This document shows, piece after piece, positions 33,102-45,579 of a DNA stretch of 64,000 bases. The stretch is from positions 1,364,001 through 1,428,000 of the forward strand of contig JAEVHH010000006.1 in NCBI GenBank assembly GCA_017607445.1, read 5' to 3'. The position numbers were made by a program, and so were the translations under genes. The notes beneath the pieces are model-generated. The model saw only the letters and a program-made list of their open reading frames with translations, made no database searches and was not told the DNA's origin. The stretch is from Histoplasma ohiense (taxonomy: Eukaryota > Ascomycota > Eurotiomycetes > Onygenales > Ajellomycetaceae). Within the stretch, counting starts at the first letter, position 1; each line of letters opens with the position of its first letter.

Positions 33102-36100
33102 TTGTCTGCATTAGATGACCCTCTGAATCCTACAAGAGCTAAACAGAAGGAAGATGAGAGGATGAGTGCAGAAGAGAAAGTGAATGAACATCTGAATGCT
33201 GTAGAACTGAATACACTGATGTATAGAGAATATCTGAGATGGAAAAGAGAAGTGACAGTGAAGGTGTTATTGGACACAGACACTTCAACAAAGTACATTG
33301 ATGATCATATGCTAAAACAATTGCCTGGTGTACAACAGATGGAGGAACCTAAATGAGTAAAGCTTCTGAACAATTGTTACCTTATCTCACCCGCGAGGAT
33401 AAAGATGCCCTTGCACTTCAAGAGATGATCTTACTGCATCTGAGCATGCATGCTCCCAGATGTAGAATACAACCTGATCTTGGGGCTTGATTGATTTCAG
33501 AAGTATGATCCTCAAATCCATTGATGTACATGTCACATACAGTTGACAGATTGTAAGAATCAAATTCATATGATCTTACTCATGGATATGAGGTGCAGGT
33601 TCCACGCGTCAGGGATGGAAGGCTTGAATCTCATCACCCAACATCAAGTGAAGCAAGCACTGTGTAAACCTTCAACTCAGAGCATTCTATACATCATAAG
33701 AGAACCTGAGACAAAAGAACTGCCACTCACAAAAGATTTGAAAAATGAAATGTGTATGAAGGCACTGCTTGAAAAGCATAAGAAGATCTTCTGAATGGAC
33801 CTTCTGTCTTCTCTGCTGCCTGAAAGAGAATTCATCCACAAGATTGATATGGGGGATGTGAAATCAATAAATTGCAATGCATACCCCCTATCACAAACAC
33901 ATCTCAAGAAATTACAGCGGCAGATAGAGGAGTTGTTGAAGAGGGGTCTCATACAACCATCCTTCAGCACATGGGGCTTCCCAGTTCTATTTGCTAAGAA
34001 GTCAAATGGAGAATGGTGTATGTGCATCAACTATTGAATGCTCAATAAACTCACTGTAAAGAATGGATATCTGCTACTGCAAATCCAACAACAACTAGAT
34101 ATGGTAGGAAATGCCCAATACTTGACAAAGATTGACCTACTCACAGGATACTGGCAGATTCATGTAGGTGAACTATCAGTGCTCAAAACAGTGTTTAACA
34201 TGCAATGAGGAAAGTTTGAATTTCTTGCAATGTCTATGGAGCTTACAAACACCCCTGCAACCTTTCAGATGATAATGAATATGATCCTTGCAAAACAGAA
34301 TGGCTGATTGTGCCTCATATACCTTGATGATATCTTAATCTTTTCGAACTTGTACAAAGAGCACCTACAACATGTGGATCAGATGCTCACAACTCTGGCA
34401 GAGCACAAGCTCTACATCAAACCATCAAAATGTGTGTTTGATACAAAGGAGTTGGAGTTTGTGGGACATCTCATGGAAGAGGGTCGCATACATCCAATCC
34501 CTGAAAAACTAGAAGTTATCGCGAAATGGCCAAGGTCTAGAAATGTACACCATGTACACCAATTTTTAGAACTGGCATTCTATTACAGAAGGTTTGTAAA
34601 GAATTTCACATGAATTACTGCTCCACTGTCAGATCTTCTTAAGGAGACAGATGCTGAGCTTTGCAAGAAGAAATTTTGTTTGATCATCTGAAACATCTTC
34701 TGCAAAGAGGCCTTTCTTGAACTTAGAGAATGTATGACAACATCTCCAGTGCTTGTTCAACCGGATTGTACAAAGCCCTTCACAATTGAAATCAATGCAT
34801 CAGAATGGGCCATTGGGTGCTCCCTCTTGCAAGTGGGGAAGGATGATAAATTACACCCAGTAGTGTATGATGACTGAAAGCTGTTGGACGCAGAACTTAA
34901 CTATTCTGTGCATGAGAAGGAACTTCTAGCAATCAAACACACACTAGGCCTGTGGGATTGATATATCAACAATGGGCATATGACAACAGTGATCACCGAC
35001 CACGAAAGCCTCATTTATTTGCAAACAACAACCAAACCCTCCAAGCAGCTAGCATGATGGATATCAGAGTTCCAGACATACAACCTTCAAATCAAATACA
35101 GAAAGAGGGTGGATGCTATTGTGCCAGACATCATAAGTTATAGACCTGACTTCATGGGAGAAGATTCAGTGAATGCAGCACAGAGAGAGTTCACACTAAT
35201 GACACTGAAGAGTTGTGATGAGGCAGAGTGGTTGGAAGCCATGATCACCCACTTGAAGAATGGGAGTGTATTGGCTGATAAATGCCTGATGAAGGTAATA
35301 GAAGAGATGCTTCCAAAATTCAAGCTTGTGAAGTTAGAGGAGGATGTTGTGCTTTACTGTGATCTTGATTACACAGAGACACTGTATCTTGAGCCTCAGT
35401 TTTGATGAGATCTGATAAGTTGTATGCACAAGGAGTTCAGCCACTTGGAGAGCCCAGGACTTATGAGTGTTCTGAAAGGTTGAGTGTACTGACCAAGCAT
35501 GGAAGAAGATATCCAAGCATACACACAGAAGTGCCCAAACTGCCAAGTCTCAAAGGGTGCAAGACAAGGATTGAAGTGTGAGAGGGCACAACATCAGATA
35601 GAAGATATGATTAAACTGTTTGAATGTTGAGGGATAGATCTCATAGAGGTATTGTCACAAACACCAAATGAAAACCACTGAATAATAACAGCAATTGATT
35701 ACACCATGGGGTGGCCAATCACATGAGTGGTGCCAGAGGCGACAGAGAAGATCATTGCTAAATTTCTACATGATGATATCTACATCAATTATGGTATGCC
35801 CTGTGAGATATTGACAGATAATGGTGCAAACCTTGTAGGAGAAGCCATGAGGCACTTTGTCAAATAGTTGCAGATGAAGCATTGCACAACAACACTCTAT
35901 CACTCTTGTACAAATGAAAAAGTTGAATGCTTAAATGGAATACTAGACAGCATGCTGATGAAATACCTAGTGGGGAAGCTCATGAGATTATGGGATGAAT
36001 ATCTGAAACAGGCATTATTCACAATGTGAGTTTGTCAGCATGCAGTCTCAAAGTGCTCACTGTTCTACCTGCTCTATGAGATGCATCCACGTATCCCAGG

Positions 36101-37098
36101 GGATACACAGAAGCAGGTAGAGGAGGAGGTAGTGATTGTGAATGTGGAATCAAGAGTGAGAGAAGTTAGCCATGCCTGAGCAAAAGCAAATGAATTACTG
36201 CTCAACCACACCATACAATTGAAAAGAATATGAGACTCACTAGTGAAAGAAATAAGTCTCACTGTGGGTATTTGAGTTCTTGTATGAAATGAAGGATCTG
36301 AGAAGTTCCAACCAAGGTGGTTTGAGCTGTACAAAATCCTCAAATCACACCCCCTTGAAATGTATGCTTTGGAAGAATCAGAGGGATGGATCCTACACAA
36401 TCTTATAAATAGCTCTTGCCTTGTAGAGGTGAAGATGAAGGATTTCAATGAGCTGTGATCATCTGCAGCACTATCATCAGTGTTGAAGAAAAGAGGGCTT
36501 ACAATAGAAAAGCTCAGAGAAGTTAGAGAAATCATTGATGCTTATGAATCAGATGATATCACTTACTCAGACCTCTTGACAATAACTAAAAAAGAATGGG
36601 AGGAAATGGAAAAAGCAAGCATATGGCACACCCCGATAAGTGACAAGACTGTTGCTGGCTGTACAATATTGCAACATAGACAGCGGGTGCAATGTGGTCA
36701 GAGATGAACTTGAGGCAGCCGATCAGCATGTGGATCAGATTGCAAGAAACAAAGGGATTCAGAAGAGGATTTGACTGTCTATACTAGCTCAATTGCAGAG
36801 ATCTCAGAGGATGAACTGTCAGAAATGTCAGTGAATGTGTTGGATCAAGCTATTTCAGCATCTGAGAACACTCAGAGATTGGGTGAGGTTAGTTTCAATG
36901 AGTCATTCACTGTAGTTGTCTGAGCTTGTGAAGGGGGACAGTATAATACACAGAGGCAGAAGGCTCTCATTGGAAAACATGGGATCTGCCACATCTAGTT
37001 GTCAAGTGTAGAACCAGTAAAAGATTGCATAAGATTAATGACTAGAAAAGGAAGGAAAAAGAGAAAATCAGGAAAAAGATCTATTCACATGCAGCCCT
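33102..37098 (+). pseudogene. B pol polyprotein (protease, RT, RNase H, integrase)
   Basis: One frame can be followed throughout. Protease: VKVLLDTDTSTKYID (Gly lost) and VEYNLILGLD*F. RT: IQPSFSTWGFPVLFAKKS, LTKIDLLTGYWQI and the catalytic LIYLDDILIFSN (about 34311-34343). RNase H: IEINASEWAIG and HEKELLAIKH. Integrase: an H-H-C-C finger (HKEF...CPNCQ), GIDLIEV, LTDNGANLVGEA and NEKVECLNGIL. A C-terminal extension rich in Glu and Ser runs to about 37098. Nearly all in-frame stops are TGA at positions where Trp or Arg is expected (INY*MLN, FT*ITAPL). Confidence 0.9.
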
Positions 37099-38048
37099 AA
37101 TGGCCGCTGCAAGGGCTTCGCCCGACTTCTAAAAATACATGGACATCACAAAAACAAAAGAAAAGGCATATGTCAATGAAAACATCCAAACCAACAACCC
37201 CCAGAAATGTCTGTACACAACAAAAAGGAAACTAAAACTCAGCCTGCACCAAGGACTCCAGGATCTCAAGGCATGTGTGTAGGAGTGCAGTGCACGCCTT
37301 CACCTTGTGCAGAGCCTGGCGCACTGATTCAATATCTTCAATGGAGAGATTCGCAGGGAGGCCAACAAAATGATGGGCATGTGTATGCAGAGAAAAACTG
37401 GCCAGAAGAAGAGAGAGTGAGAAGAGAGTGAGCAAAGCAGTTGAACAGACATCTGAATTTCTACAGAGATGAGTGATGGACACTCATCCAACAGAAGTTG
37501 AAGGAAGAGAAGGAGTGGAATTGAGAGTGGAGAAGAGTGAACAAGTGATGAAAGAATCTGAGAGGGGAGCAGGGATAGATGTACACAGAGTGGCATCAGA
37601 AGTAACTGTAGAAGCATTAACAGCCACTCATCACAATGAAAAGAAAGAAGTGTACACTTACTGAAGGAACAGAAACTCCCCTTGAAGCTTCAAAGACAGT
37701 TGCAACAGAGGTGGGGATGGCTGGCAGGATGATCATATACAGAAGACAGAACACAAAATTGAAATGGCTCTTTGCCCCTCACACAACCCACACAAGGAAC
37801 AGGTGTATACTCACTCTGAGTATAAAAAAGTGCCATGTCACTGTTTGGACTACCCTGCACATGTATTTCTTTTCTACAAATAATCAATTCAGAAGTCATT
37901 CATCAGCAAAGAGAACAAAGGCACTCATCTGATAAGCTGGAAGTGTGTGAAGACAGAGGAGCAATGCAAAAATTAATGTAAGTGAATATAGTGTGAGGGT
38001 TCTTGTCTGCTATAACCTCAACAACACAGAGGCCCTGTACAATTTCAT

Positions 38049-38711
38049 CTATGAAAAGTTAGAAAGAAAATTGTAGAAAAGAGACAAAGAGGGGTATAAC
38101 ATATGCTCAGCACAATCAGTATGAACAATGACAGAATTCAAGGGATGTGTAAGATTGCTGAAGATTTCATACTTACTCTGAGCAAGGAGTGCGACAGACA
38201 AATAACTGGCAAAGTGGGTTGTGTTGTACAGCACTTGTGTATGAAATTGTGTTTTGGAGAAGACAGTGGGAGCAGAAGGGGGGTGTGGAGAATAGAGAGA
38301 GAGGCCATGGAAGATGCATAGAGCTTCTCAAAGAGCAGGTGAAAGAGAGGAACCAGTGTAGAAAGAGAAGGGGAGATTGACAGGGGTGAGAGAGGTGGAA
38401 CCAGAGGCAGAAGAGACAGAGACACAGACAAGAGCAGAGAAGACAGCAGCAGAGGACAACACAGAGACATCCACCATCTCATCATCACTATAAATACTGC
38501 CATCACTGCCCACATCCTCACCGACTGCTTTGCTTACATCCTGATTGTCGACAGGGGTAGCCATGTTGTCATTGTCTACCCCCACAACATCATCGTAAGC
38601 GATCTCCTCAATAGAAGTGAGATCGCGCGCGGGAGGGACATCAGAAGAGAAGAGAAGACAATCATGAACAAAACAGACACTCTGACAATGAGGAGTAGAA
38701 ACTAACAACAA
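38049..38711 (-). pseudogene. Opposite-strand ORF of family B, unknown protein
   Basis: On the minus strand ATG 38711 opens a frame of about 220 codons with one TGA (at about 38330). It has an acidic, Ser/Val-rich N-terminal part (SIEEIAYDDVVGVDNDN; GSDGSIYSDDEMVDV) and a C-terminal part with mixed composition (SKYEIFSNLTHPLNS). It lies between pol and the 3' LTR and opposes them, as the extra ORFs of A and C do. Another coding-like minus segment (37232-37483, ANLSIEDIESVRQALHK) may be a further exon. I recognise no domain. Confidence 0.4.
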
Positions 38712-39104
38712 TTAGCAACTGCAAAAACTGTCAGATTAGCTTTCAACAAGGTTTGATCAACAAGAACTTATCAATAGATCACATGATGCAATCAGAACAG
38801 TGGGAGACACAGCAATCAGAGGCCATATTGCAGAATAGAGAGGCTAGATATTCAATAGAAGAGGATAGATGCATAGAATGATTGAAGCAGAGCAAGAAAG
38901 ATCAAGTGTATGAGAGAGTGAATGAAAGGGAATAGTTGTGAATGTGGTGTTGATTAGTGATGGGCTGGCATTGTTGTGATAGGGACTCTTGTGCACGCGA
39001 AGTGAGCACCTTACCTATTGCAGAATAGCACATCGCAAAAGCGGGCGCGCACGGCATAACACTATTTCCATCACAAGGGCATAGATGGATTTGGTAGGGG
39101 AGGA

Positions 39105-39250
39105 TGTGGTAATTTCAGCTTATTATTCTTCCATGGTGTACACCACCCTCTATTATTAAGGATGGCGTACGCTACTGCACTAGTTATTTCATATAAGAAG
39201 AGCTGCAAAGCTTAGAAGCTTTGAACAGCTTAAGCAACCTTTGAACTACA
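39105..39250 (+). repeat. B 3' LTR
   Basis: This 146-bp LTR is immediately preceded by ttggtaggggagga. A1 pol resumes at 39251. Confidence 0.9.
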
Positions 39251-41650
39251 GTCAGACAGAGTCTCCACTATTGTGGAATGACCTACATCTAAATCAATTA
39301 AAGAGGTTCAATTCTTCTTGAGCTTTGCTAATTTCTATCAGCAATTTATTAAGTCTTTCTCCTCTATTGCAGCCCCATTATTCAAACTTACAAAAGAGAG
39401 CAAGAAGGGGGAAAGAAAAGCCACTTTTATATGAACAGAAGATGCTCAAAGCACTTTCAATGAGCTCAAATCATGCTTTATACATGCTCCTCTATTAACT
39501 CATTTTGACTCAGCTCAGTGTATTTAGATTGAATCTAATACATTCACTTTTGCAGTTGCTGCTATTCTGTCACAGTTGCAGAATGATGAGCACTGACATT
39601 TAATTGTCTTCTGATTAAGAAAGTTGATTGATGCAGAAACATGTTATGATACTCATGATAAAGAACTCTTGACTATTATAGCAGTATTTAAGAATTGAAG
39701 ACACTATCTGAAGAGAAGTCAGTATTCAATTCAAGTCTGATCTGATCATACCAATCTGCAGTACTTTATGACAACTAAGAAACTGAACAGACATCAGATC
39801 AGATAAGTGAAAGCTTTATCTGCTTATGATTTTGTATTACTGCACCACTCTGAATCAAAGAATTCAGCTGATGAGCTCAGTCATTGCACAGACTACAGTG
39901 AGGTCTATAATGATCAAACTATATTATCTACCCTGCAACAGAAGCTGAAACATGAAGTTAGACTAGACTGAGAAACTGATACTTCTTTTCAAAATGATAT
40001 TTCTTCTGATGTAGTCTGTGCACAGATCTCTAATGAGCAAAATGCTTCTTTTAATGAGTAAAAAGTGCTTCATACATTGACATCTTCTATCTCTCACATA
40101 AACTCTTTCTCTTCATTGTGTGTTGAGCAATATATGCTCTGGATTGCAGTCAATAAGACTATTCTTGAGGACTCAGCATATACAGAAATGCCTGAATTCT
40201 TCATCTCATTTCTGAGTAAAGCACAGAAGATTGATTCTTTTGCTGCTGAGCAAAGAGAGAAAGTAAAAAAGAAGAATATGACTGTTGCTGAAAATATGCT
40301 ATGAACAATTTCTGAGAATGATATATTGTGTGCTGATGATTGTGTGTATGTCTCTCAACAAAAGACACTCATTGATGAAATTCTCAGTGCAAACCATGAT
40401 GATCCACAGAGGGGTCATTTTGATATAAAAAAGTTTATAGACAGCATTCAGAACAAATACTATTGACATGAGCTAGTCAGAGATATCAAAGATTATATAT
40501 CCACTTGTGATACTTATCAAAGAGTAAAGTCAAAACAGTACAGACAATATGAAGAATTGAATACAATTCTCTTATCATCAAATCCTTTTGAGTTCATTAC
40601 TATGGATTTTATTACAGGCTTACCAGCCTCTACATTCCTCCATCAAATCTACAATGCAATTTTAGTGATTGTGGATATATATACCAAGTTTACAATCTAT
40701 ATTCCTTGCATCAAAAACATTACAGCTGATGAACTAGTGGAAATTGTTTATATCAAGTTCTATACAATTTACAGAGTATTCAAAAACCATATATCTGATT
40801 GAGAGTTGCTGTTTACAAGTCATTATTGATCCATCTTTTGTTATATACTAGATGCATGCCAGAAACTTTCAACAGCCTTTCACTCTCAAACAGATGATCA
40901 AACAGAACAACAAAATCAAATCTTGAAATATTATCTCTGATGCTTTATCAACTATCATCAAAATGACTGAGCACACTGGCTACTGCTAGCACAGTTTGTT
41001 TACAATATCTCTCAACATGTCTCTACTGAAATGACACCCGCGGAAGCCTTAATGGAATATCAATCTGATTTGAAAATTAATGTCAGCAAACCACCACAAC
41101 TGGTCACCATACATGCTGTTAGCTGTGTGAAACATATTGAGAAAACACATCATAAACTCATCAAGAATCTACAAAAGACACAACAAGCACAGAAAATCTA
41201 TTACAATGCAAAACATAAGTTTCAACAATTTAAAATAGATGACTATGTCATACTCAATGCAAAAAATCTCCAATTGCTGCACCCAGTTCACAAACTCAAT
41301 TATAAATATGTTGAACTCTTCAAGATTCTGAATATCATCAGAAAACAAATGTACAAACTAGAACTGTCATCTTCATATAGAAGTATTCATTCTGTATTTC
41401 ATGTATCTTTACTGAAGCCATACAACCACAGAAATGGAGCTCTATCAGAACCAGAACTGAAACTTGTTGACAGTGAAGAAGAATATTAAGTTGAAGAAAT
41501 TCTTGAAAAACAACAACAAAAAAACAAATCTCTGAAATATCTTGTGAGATGAACAGAGTGAGATTCTAGTGGTGATACATGAGAACTGAAAGAAAACATA
41601 TTGAACTCTCAGACATTCAAAATCTTTCTTGAACAAGAAAATGAATGACA
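39251..41650 (+). pseudogene. A1 pol continued: end of RT, RNase H, integrase, chromodomain
   Basis: The sequence continues RT after the B insertion (EVQFFLSFANFYQQFIKSF). RNase H motifs include FAVAAILSQLQND and DTHDKELLTII. Integrase shows the zinc finger (H...H...CDTYQ), FITMDFITGLPAS (first Asp), a SD*ELLFTSHY block (second Asp) and STAFHSQTDDQTEQQNQ (Glu). The chromodomain is at about 41465-41640 (VEEILEKQQ, KYLVR*TE*DSS, ELKENILN), its aromatic Trp residues now TGA. It targets integration to heterochromatin in active chromoviruses. Confidence 0.9.
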
Positions 41651-41861
41651 AATACAAAATCAACATACTTTCAAACATCAAAAGTGTGAACTTCAAGTTG
41701 AAAGACATCAGAAGTGCAAATCTTAAATTGAAAAACACTAGACACACAAATTTCACCCAAACTTCAATCAAATGCATTTTTTTAGAAGGATTTTATCAGG
41801 GGAAAGGGAAAAAGGAAAAAATTCAATTTGGGTATAATAAATACAAAAAATAAAACATACA

Positions 41862-41865
<4 letters not shown>

Positions 41866-41894
<29 letters not shown>
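41866..41894 (+). repeat. Poly(A) run in A1 3' region
   Basis: This is an uninterrupted run of about 29 A residues soon after a purine-rich stretch (ggggaaagggaaaaaggaaa). It is absent from the matching sites in the other A copies, so it probably arose by slippage in this copy. Confidence 0.7.
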
Positions 41895-41897
<3 letters not shown>

Positions 41898-41899
41898 AC

Positions 41900-42518
41900 A
41901 AAAGAAACAGATTCTAAGAAAAGTCTAAAGACTCTCAATTCATTCATTCTCATCTCATCTCTCATCTCTCACTTTCTTCTCTCTTTTTCATCATCTCTTT
42001 CATTTCTCTTCTCTGCCACTCTTGCTCAATACTCCTTCTGATACTTGTATATTACCAGCACTCATTTTGGGTGCAGAGGTATAGACAAATGTCTATTTCA
42101 CAAGATATTTGTCTTCTCACATCTCTTCTCCCTCATCAATCTATTCATTCTTCAGTATATCTGATGAAGGAAGACATTTTCTCTCATCTTCTTCTCTCAC
42201 TTCTTTATCATTCAGAGCACTCTCTTTCTCTGCTCCATCAACATCAGTGATAAATTGACAAAGAAAGCAGACACCACAGACACTGCTGCAGTCATCAACA
42301 TCTTCACAATCTTCTTCATTGACTTTTCAGTCAACTCCTTCTTCATCAATCTCTTTTCAATCAATCTCTTTATTATGGAGCTTCTGAAGCTCATCATTTT
42401 CAAAATCTTCTTCTTCACATTCTTCTCTTCCTCTAACATCTCTGTTCTGGAAGAATCAGATACAATCACAGCCTTCAAAACCTGCACCTCTGCAGGCTCA
42501 GCTGCTGCTCAGCACTGA
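41900..42518 (-). pseudogene. Opposite-strand ORF of family A (copy in A1)
   Basis: The open frame 42212-42487 on the minus strand encodes SSRTEMLEEEKNVKKK, RLIEKRLMKKELTEKSMKK and a hydrophobic SVVSAFFVNLSLM segment. After a frame change coding-like sequence continues to about 41900 (LNDKEVREEDERKCLPSSD). The homologous frames in A2 (19569 onward) and A5 (62696-62965) preserve the same residues. Its function is unknown; a small coiled-coil protein with one membrane-like helix is possible. Confidence 0.5.
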
Positions 42519-43421
42519 GATCATAGAGTATTCATCTCTGCTCTGCTCTGAGCAGACAGTATCACCAGGCAAGATGTGTTCAATTGTTTAACTAAACAAT
42601 GAAGATGACTTTTGTGACTGGCCATGTTCTTCTCAGCCATCACCCCCATGAAGATAAATGCTCATCTGTGTATGATGTGCCTCAGAAGAGATGTATCACA
42701 CATTTAGCATCATTATCAGTATATCAACATTGCTAAGAACAAGAATTAAAGAGGATTACTCACAAATTTGCAGAATTTCCCTGCAGAGACACAAGCCTCA
42801 CAACACTTTCAGATATTTGACCTCAACACACATCAAAAATCAACATCTTCAAGTCTAGAGACACAACATTTGCATGGAATTCAACTGTTGTGTGTCATGT
42901 GATTAGTGCTAGAGCAATATAACAAGCAAACAGCAAATGGTGCTATATGGAAATGAGCTAGTGGCACACATGACCACACTAATAACATCACTGACAAGAA
43001 ACACCAACAATAATATGTGATAAGCACTCAAGAAACAACTTACTTAAAATCAGAATAACTGAGAAAGCCCATTTCAATAAAAGAGAAGAGGAGGAAGAAC
43101 AACAATATAAAAATTTAAAAATTTTTTGAGAATGAGAAATCACAGCAGAAGAGGCAAGAAGCTTTGATGATGATCAAGTTAAAAAAGAAGAGAAATCTTC
43201 AAGAGAAAAGAAATTCTTTTTGCTTCTCTGCATGCAACCCCTGGCAACCAAAGAATCCACCAATTTCACCTCATTAGAAAATCGATAACAACACATATAC
43301 AAGCTATCTAGGGGACGCGATCAATATACTGCTATCAACAAGTGAATGAGAATGCAATTATCTACTAGCAAGCAATCTATACAATTGCTGAGAGCAGCTC
43401 TTATAAAAAAGAGGGGGCAAT
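42519..43421 (+). other. A1 post-pol region, no sense gene seen
   Basis: This belongs to element A, because the same segment occurs in A2 and, truncated, in A5. Sense-strand translation is heavily interrupted and not conserved between copies. It ends in the polypurine tract at 43405-43418. Confidence 0.6.
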
Positions 43422-43684
43422 TGTAATGCACTCATTTATTATTTCCTTATTATCTTCACTTATTCTTATCTCTTTCCATTATACTCTCATTACTGCTATT
43501 TCTATATGTATATATATATCAATGTATGTATTTCACACATCTTCTTTCTCTTTCTTTTCTTTCTTAGCAATTAGCTATGCTACATTACACTACTATATTA
43601 CACTCTACAATATATTACTATTATCTCTGCTACACTATAAACTATCTTCTACTGTTACTCTTCACACTGTCACTACATCTCACA
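43422..43684 (+). repeat. A1 3' LTR
   Basis: This LTR has TG...CA ends and is directly followed by the TSD acagt. Confidence 0.9.
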
Positions 43685-44220
43685 ACAGTATAATTATATC
43701 ATCACTCTGATAGCTGAATCTTCATAGTATCAAGAATTTCACAGAAAGTAGTCACTGTCTTTTCAGTGATCAAAGTATTATATATATCTCTGTTGTTTGA
43801 TATGATCACTCAATCTGTTCTGATGAGCTTTATTTTCAGTATATTAGTCACATTTTTTATTCTCTGAATGTTTGCAATAATCATCTGCTGTACAGTATAT
43901 AACTGCAGCTAAGTGATCTGTTTTTCTGATTGAAAAATAATGAGAATTTGTGAATTCTTCTATTGTTTTGTGCTTTCTATAACATTTCTTGACTGACTGA
44001 TATTCTTGAGCTGCAGACTGGCTTCACTAACTCTGTCAGCTGAGAAAGTTGCAGTCTTGATAGAGATAGCTTCAGAAAGAGCAGAGTTTTTTCTTTTCTG
44101 TGCAATATTCACTCAAATAATCAGCTTTCTCACAGTTGTTTTTACTGAATTTAACTGTGAGTGAGTATTCAGAGTAGTACTCTCTCTCAGAGTTGATGCT
44201 GCACTCAGATCTGCTGTTAT
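43685..44220 (-). pseudogene. LINE-D ORF1 segment between A1 and hAT-S3
   Basis: The minus-strand frame is well preserved: TLRESTTLNTHSQLNSVKTT, VNIAQKRKNSALSEAISIKT and FSADRVSEASLQLKN, a Tad1-type ORF1 pattern. It links in frame to 45753 onward when hAT-S3 and one copy of gctgttat are removed. Confidence 0.8.
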
Positions 44221-44536
44221 TAGACTGACTGATGAAACTATGAATTTCATGTTTGATTTGATTTGATTTGATCCCAGTCCATTTCTTGGCATGATTTTCA
44301 GTGGAACCAGGATCAGAATGAGAGTATAAAATGACTAGAATTATTAGAACATGAGTGAAATAGAACTAATAAATCTTGATATTTCATGTAAAGTGACTGA
44401 TTATTAAAAATAAGAACATGATCTGAAACTGATTATGATTTTGACTGAGGTTTGATCCTGTTCTGATGATTATATAATACATATCTTAGATATCAATCTG
44501 ATGATATGATTGGTGGAGATATCACCTCTATCTAGT

Positions 44537-45420
44537 GCTGTCAACCAATCTATTGCTGCAAGCTATCCCTCGCTGCTAAGCTATCGCCGCTGCCAACCTA
44601 TCTATTGCTGCAAGCTATCCCTCGCTGCTAAGCTATCCCTCGCTGCTAAGCTATCCCTCGCTGCTAAGCTATCCCTCGCTGCTAAGCTATCCCTCGCTGC
44701 TAAGCTATCCCTCACTGCTAAGCTATCGCCGCTGCCAACCTATCTATTGCTTCAAGCTATCCCTCGCTGCTAAGCTATCCCTCGCTGCTAAGCTATCCCT
44801 CGCTGCTAAGCTATCCCTCACTGCTAAGCTATCGCCGCTGCCAACCTATCTATTGCTGCAAGCTATCCCTCGCTGCTAAGCTATCCCTCACTGCTAAGCT
44901 ATCTCTCGCTGCTAAGCTATCCCTCGCTGCTAAGCTATCCCTCGCTGCTAAGCTATCCCTCGCTGCTAAGCTATCCCTCACTGCTAAGCTATCGCCGCTG
45001 CCAACCTATCTATTGCTGCAAGCTATCCCTCGCTGCTAAGCTATCCCTCACTGCTAAGCTATCTCTCGCTGCTAAGCTATCCCTCGCTGCTAAGCTATCC
45101 CTCGCTGCTAAGCTATCCCTCGCTGGCTATCCCTCACTGCTAAGCTATCCCTCACTACTAAGCTATCTATCGCTGCTAATCTATCGCTGCCAACCTATCT
45201 ATCGCTGCCAATTTATTGCTGCTAATCTATCACTGCTAATCTATCGCTGCTAATCTATCGCTGCTAATCTATCGCTTCTAATCTATCGCTGCTAATCTAT
45301 CGCTGCCAACCTATCTACCGCGGCGAATATATCTATTGCTGCCAACCAACCTACCACTGCCAATCTATCTATCGCTGCCAATCTATCGCTGCCAACCTAT
45401 CTACTGCAGTGAATCTATCT
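44537..45420 (+). repeat. Minisatellite of hAT-S3
   Basis: It is dominated by the 18-bp ctatccctcgctgctaag unit, with a higher-order block containing cgccgctgccaacctatctattgctgcaag repeated about every 130-170 bp. The 14-bp unit prevails at the right end. Confidence 0.9.
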
Positions 45421-45542
45421 ATCACTATCATTACTAGTTCAAAATAGAACTAGAGCATAAATACACTAAACTTCTTTTGATAGATAATGATTTTTGGTAA
45501 CACTCATAGCATTATATCATCTATATAGGGTAAATCATGGTT

Positions 45543-45579
45543 CCATTTGGTCCCATTTTAACAAAATGGGACCAAATGG
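45543..45579. repeat. 17-bp perfect inverted repeat in hAT-S3
   Basis: The arms are ccatttggtcccatttt and its exact complement, separated by aac. Related but imperfect versions exist at 26048-26098 and 7750-7795. Confidence 0.85.

Larger units (their letters stand above)
31246..39250 (+). mobile_element. Complete Ty3/Gypsy family B element
   Basis: LTRs of 146 bp (31246-31391 and 39105-39250) flank an 8-kb element inserted into the RT of A1. The target duplication is short (gtca on both sides). A polypurine tract, aggggagga, precedes the 3' LTR. Contents are gag, a single-frame pol (protease, RT, RNase H, integrase), a long C-terminal extension, and a 2-kb region with an opposite-strand ORF. 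No chromodomain was found. It is less decayed than A, C or LINE-D, consistent with being the innermost and youngest insertion. Confidence 0.9.
28252..43684 (+). mobile_element. Complete chromovirus family A (A1), carrying element B inside pol
   Basis: LTRs at 28252-28529 and 43422-43684 are flanked by the perfect TSD acagt (28247-28251 and 43685-43689). Without element B it measures about 7.4 kb. Order: 5' LTR, gag, protease, RT (split by B at 31245/39251), RNase H, integrase, chromodomain, a 1.6-kb region with an opposite-strand ORF, polypurine tract (aaaaaagagggggc, 43405-43418) and 3' LTR. The 5' LTR begins with a duplicated tgtaatgc. Frames are broken mainly by TGA. Confidence 0.9.

Noticed and set aside
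37232..37483. Independent minus-strand gene in the B 3' region
   Set aside because: A coding-like helical segment is visible, but the frame lacks a plausible start and a link to the 38049-38711 ORF could not be shown. It is mentioned only as a possible exon.
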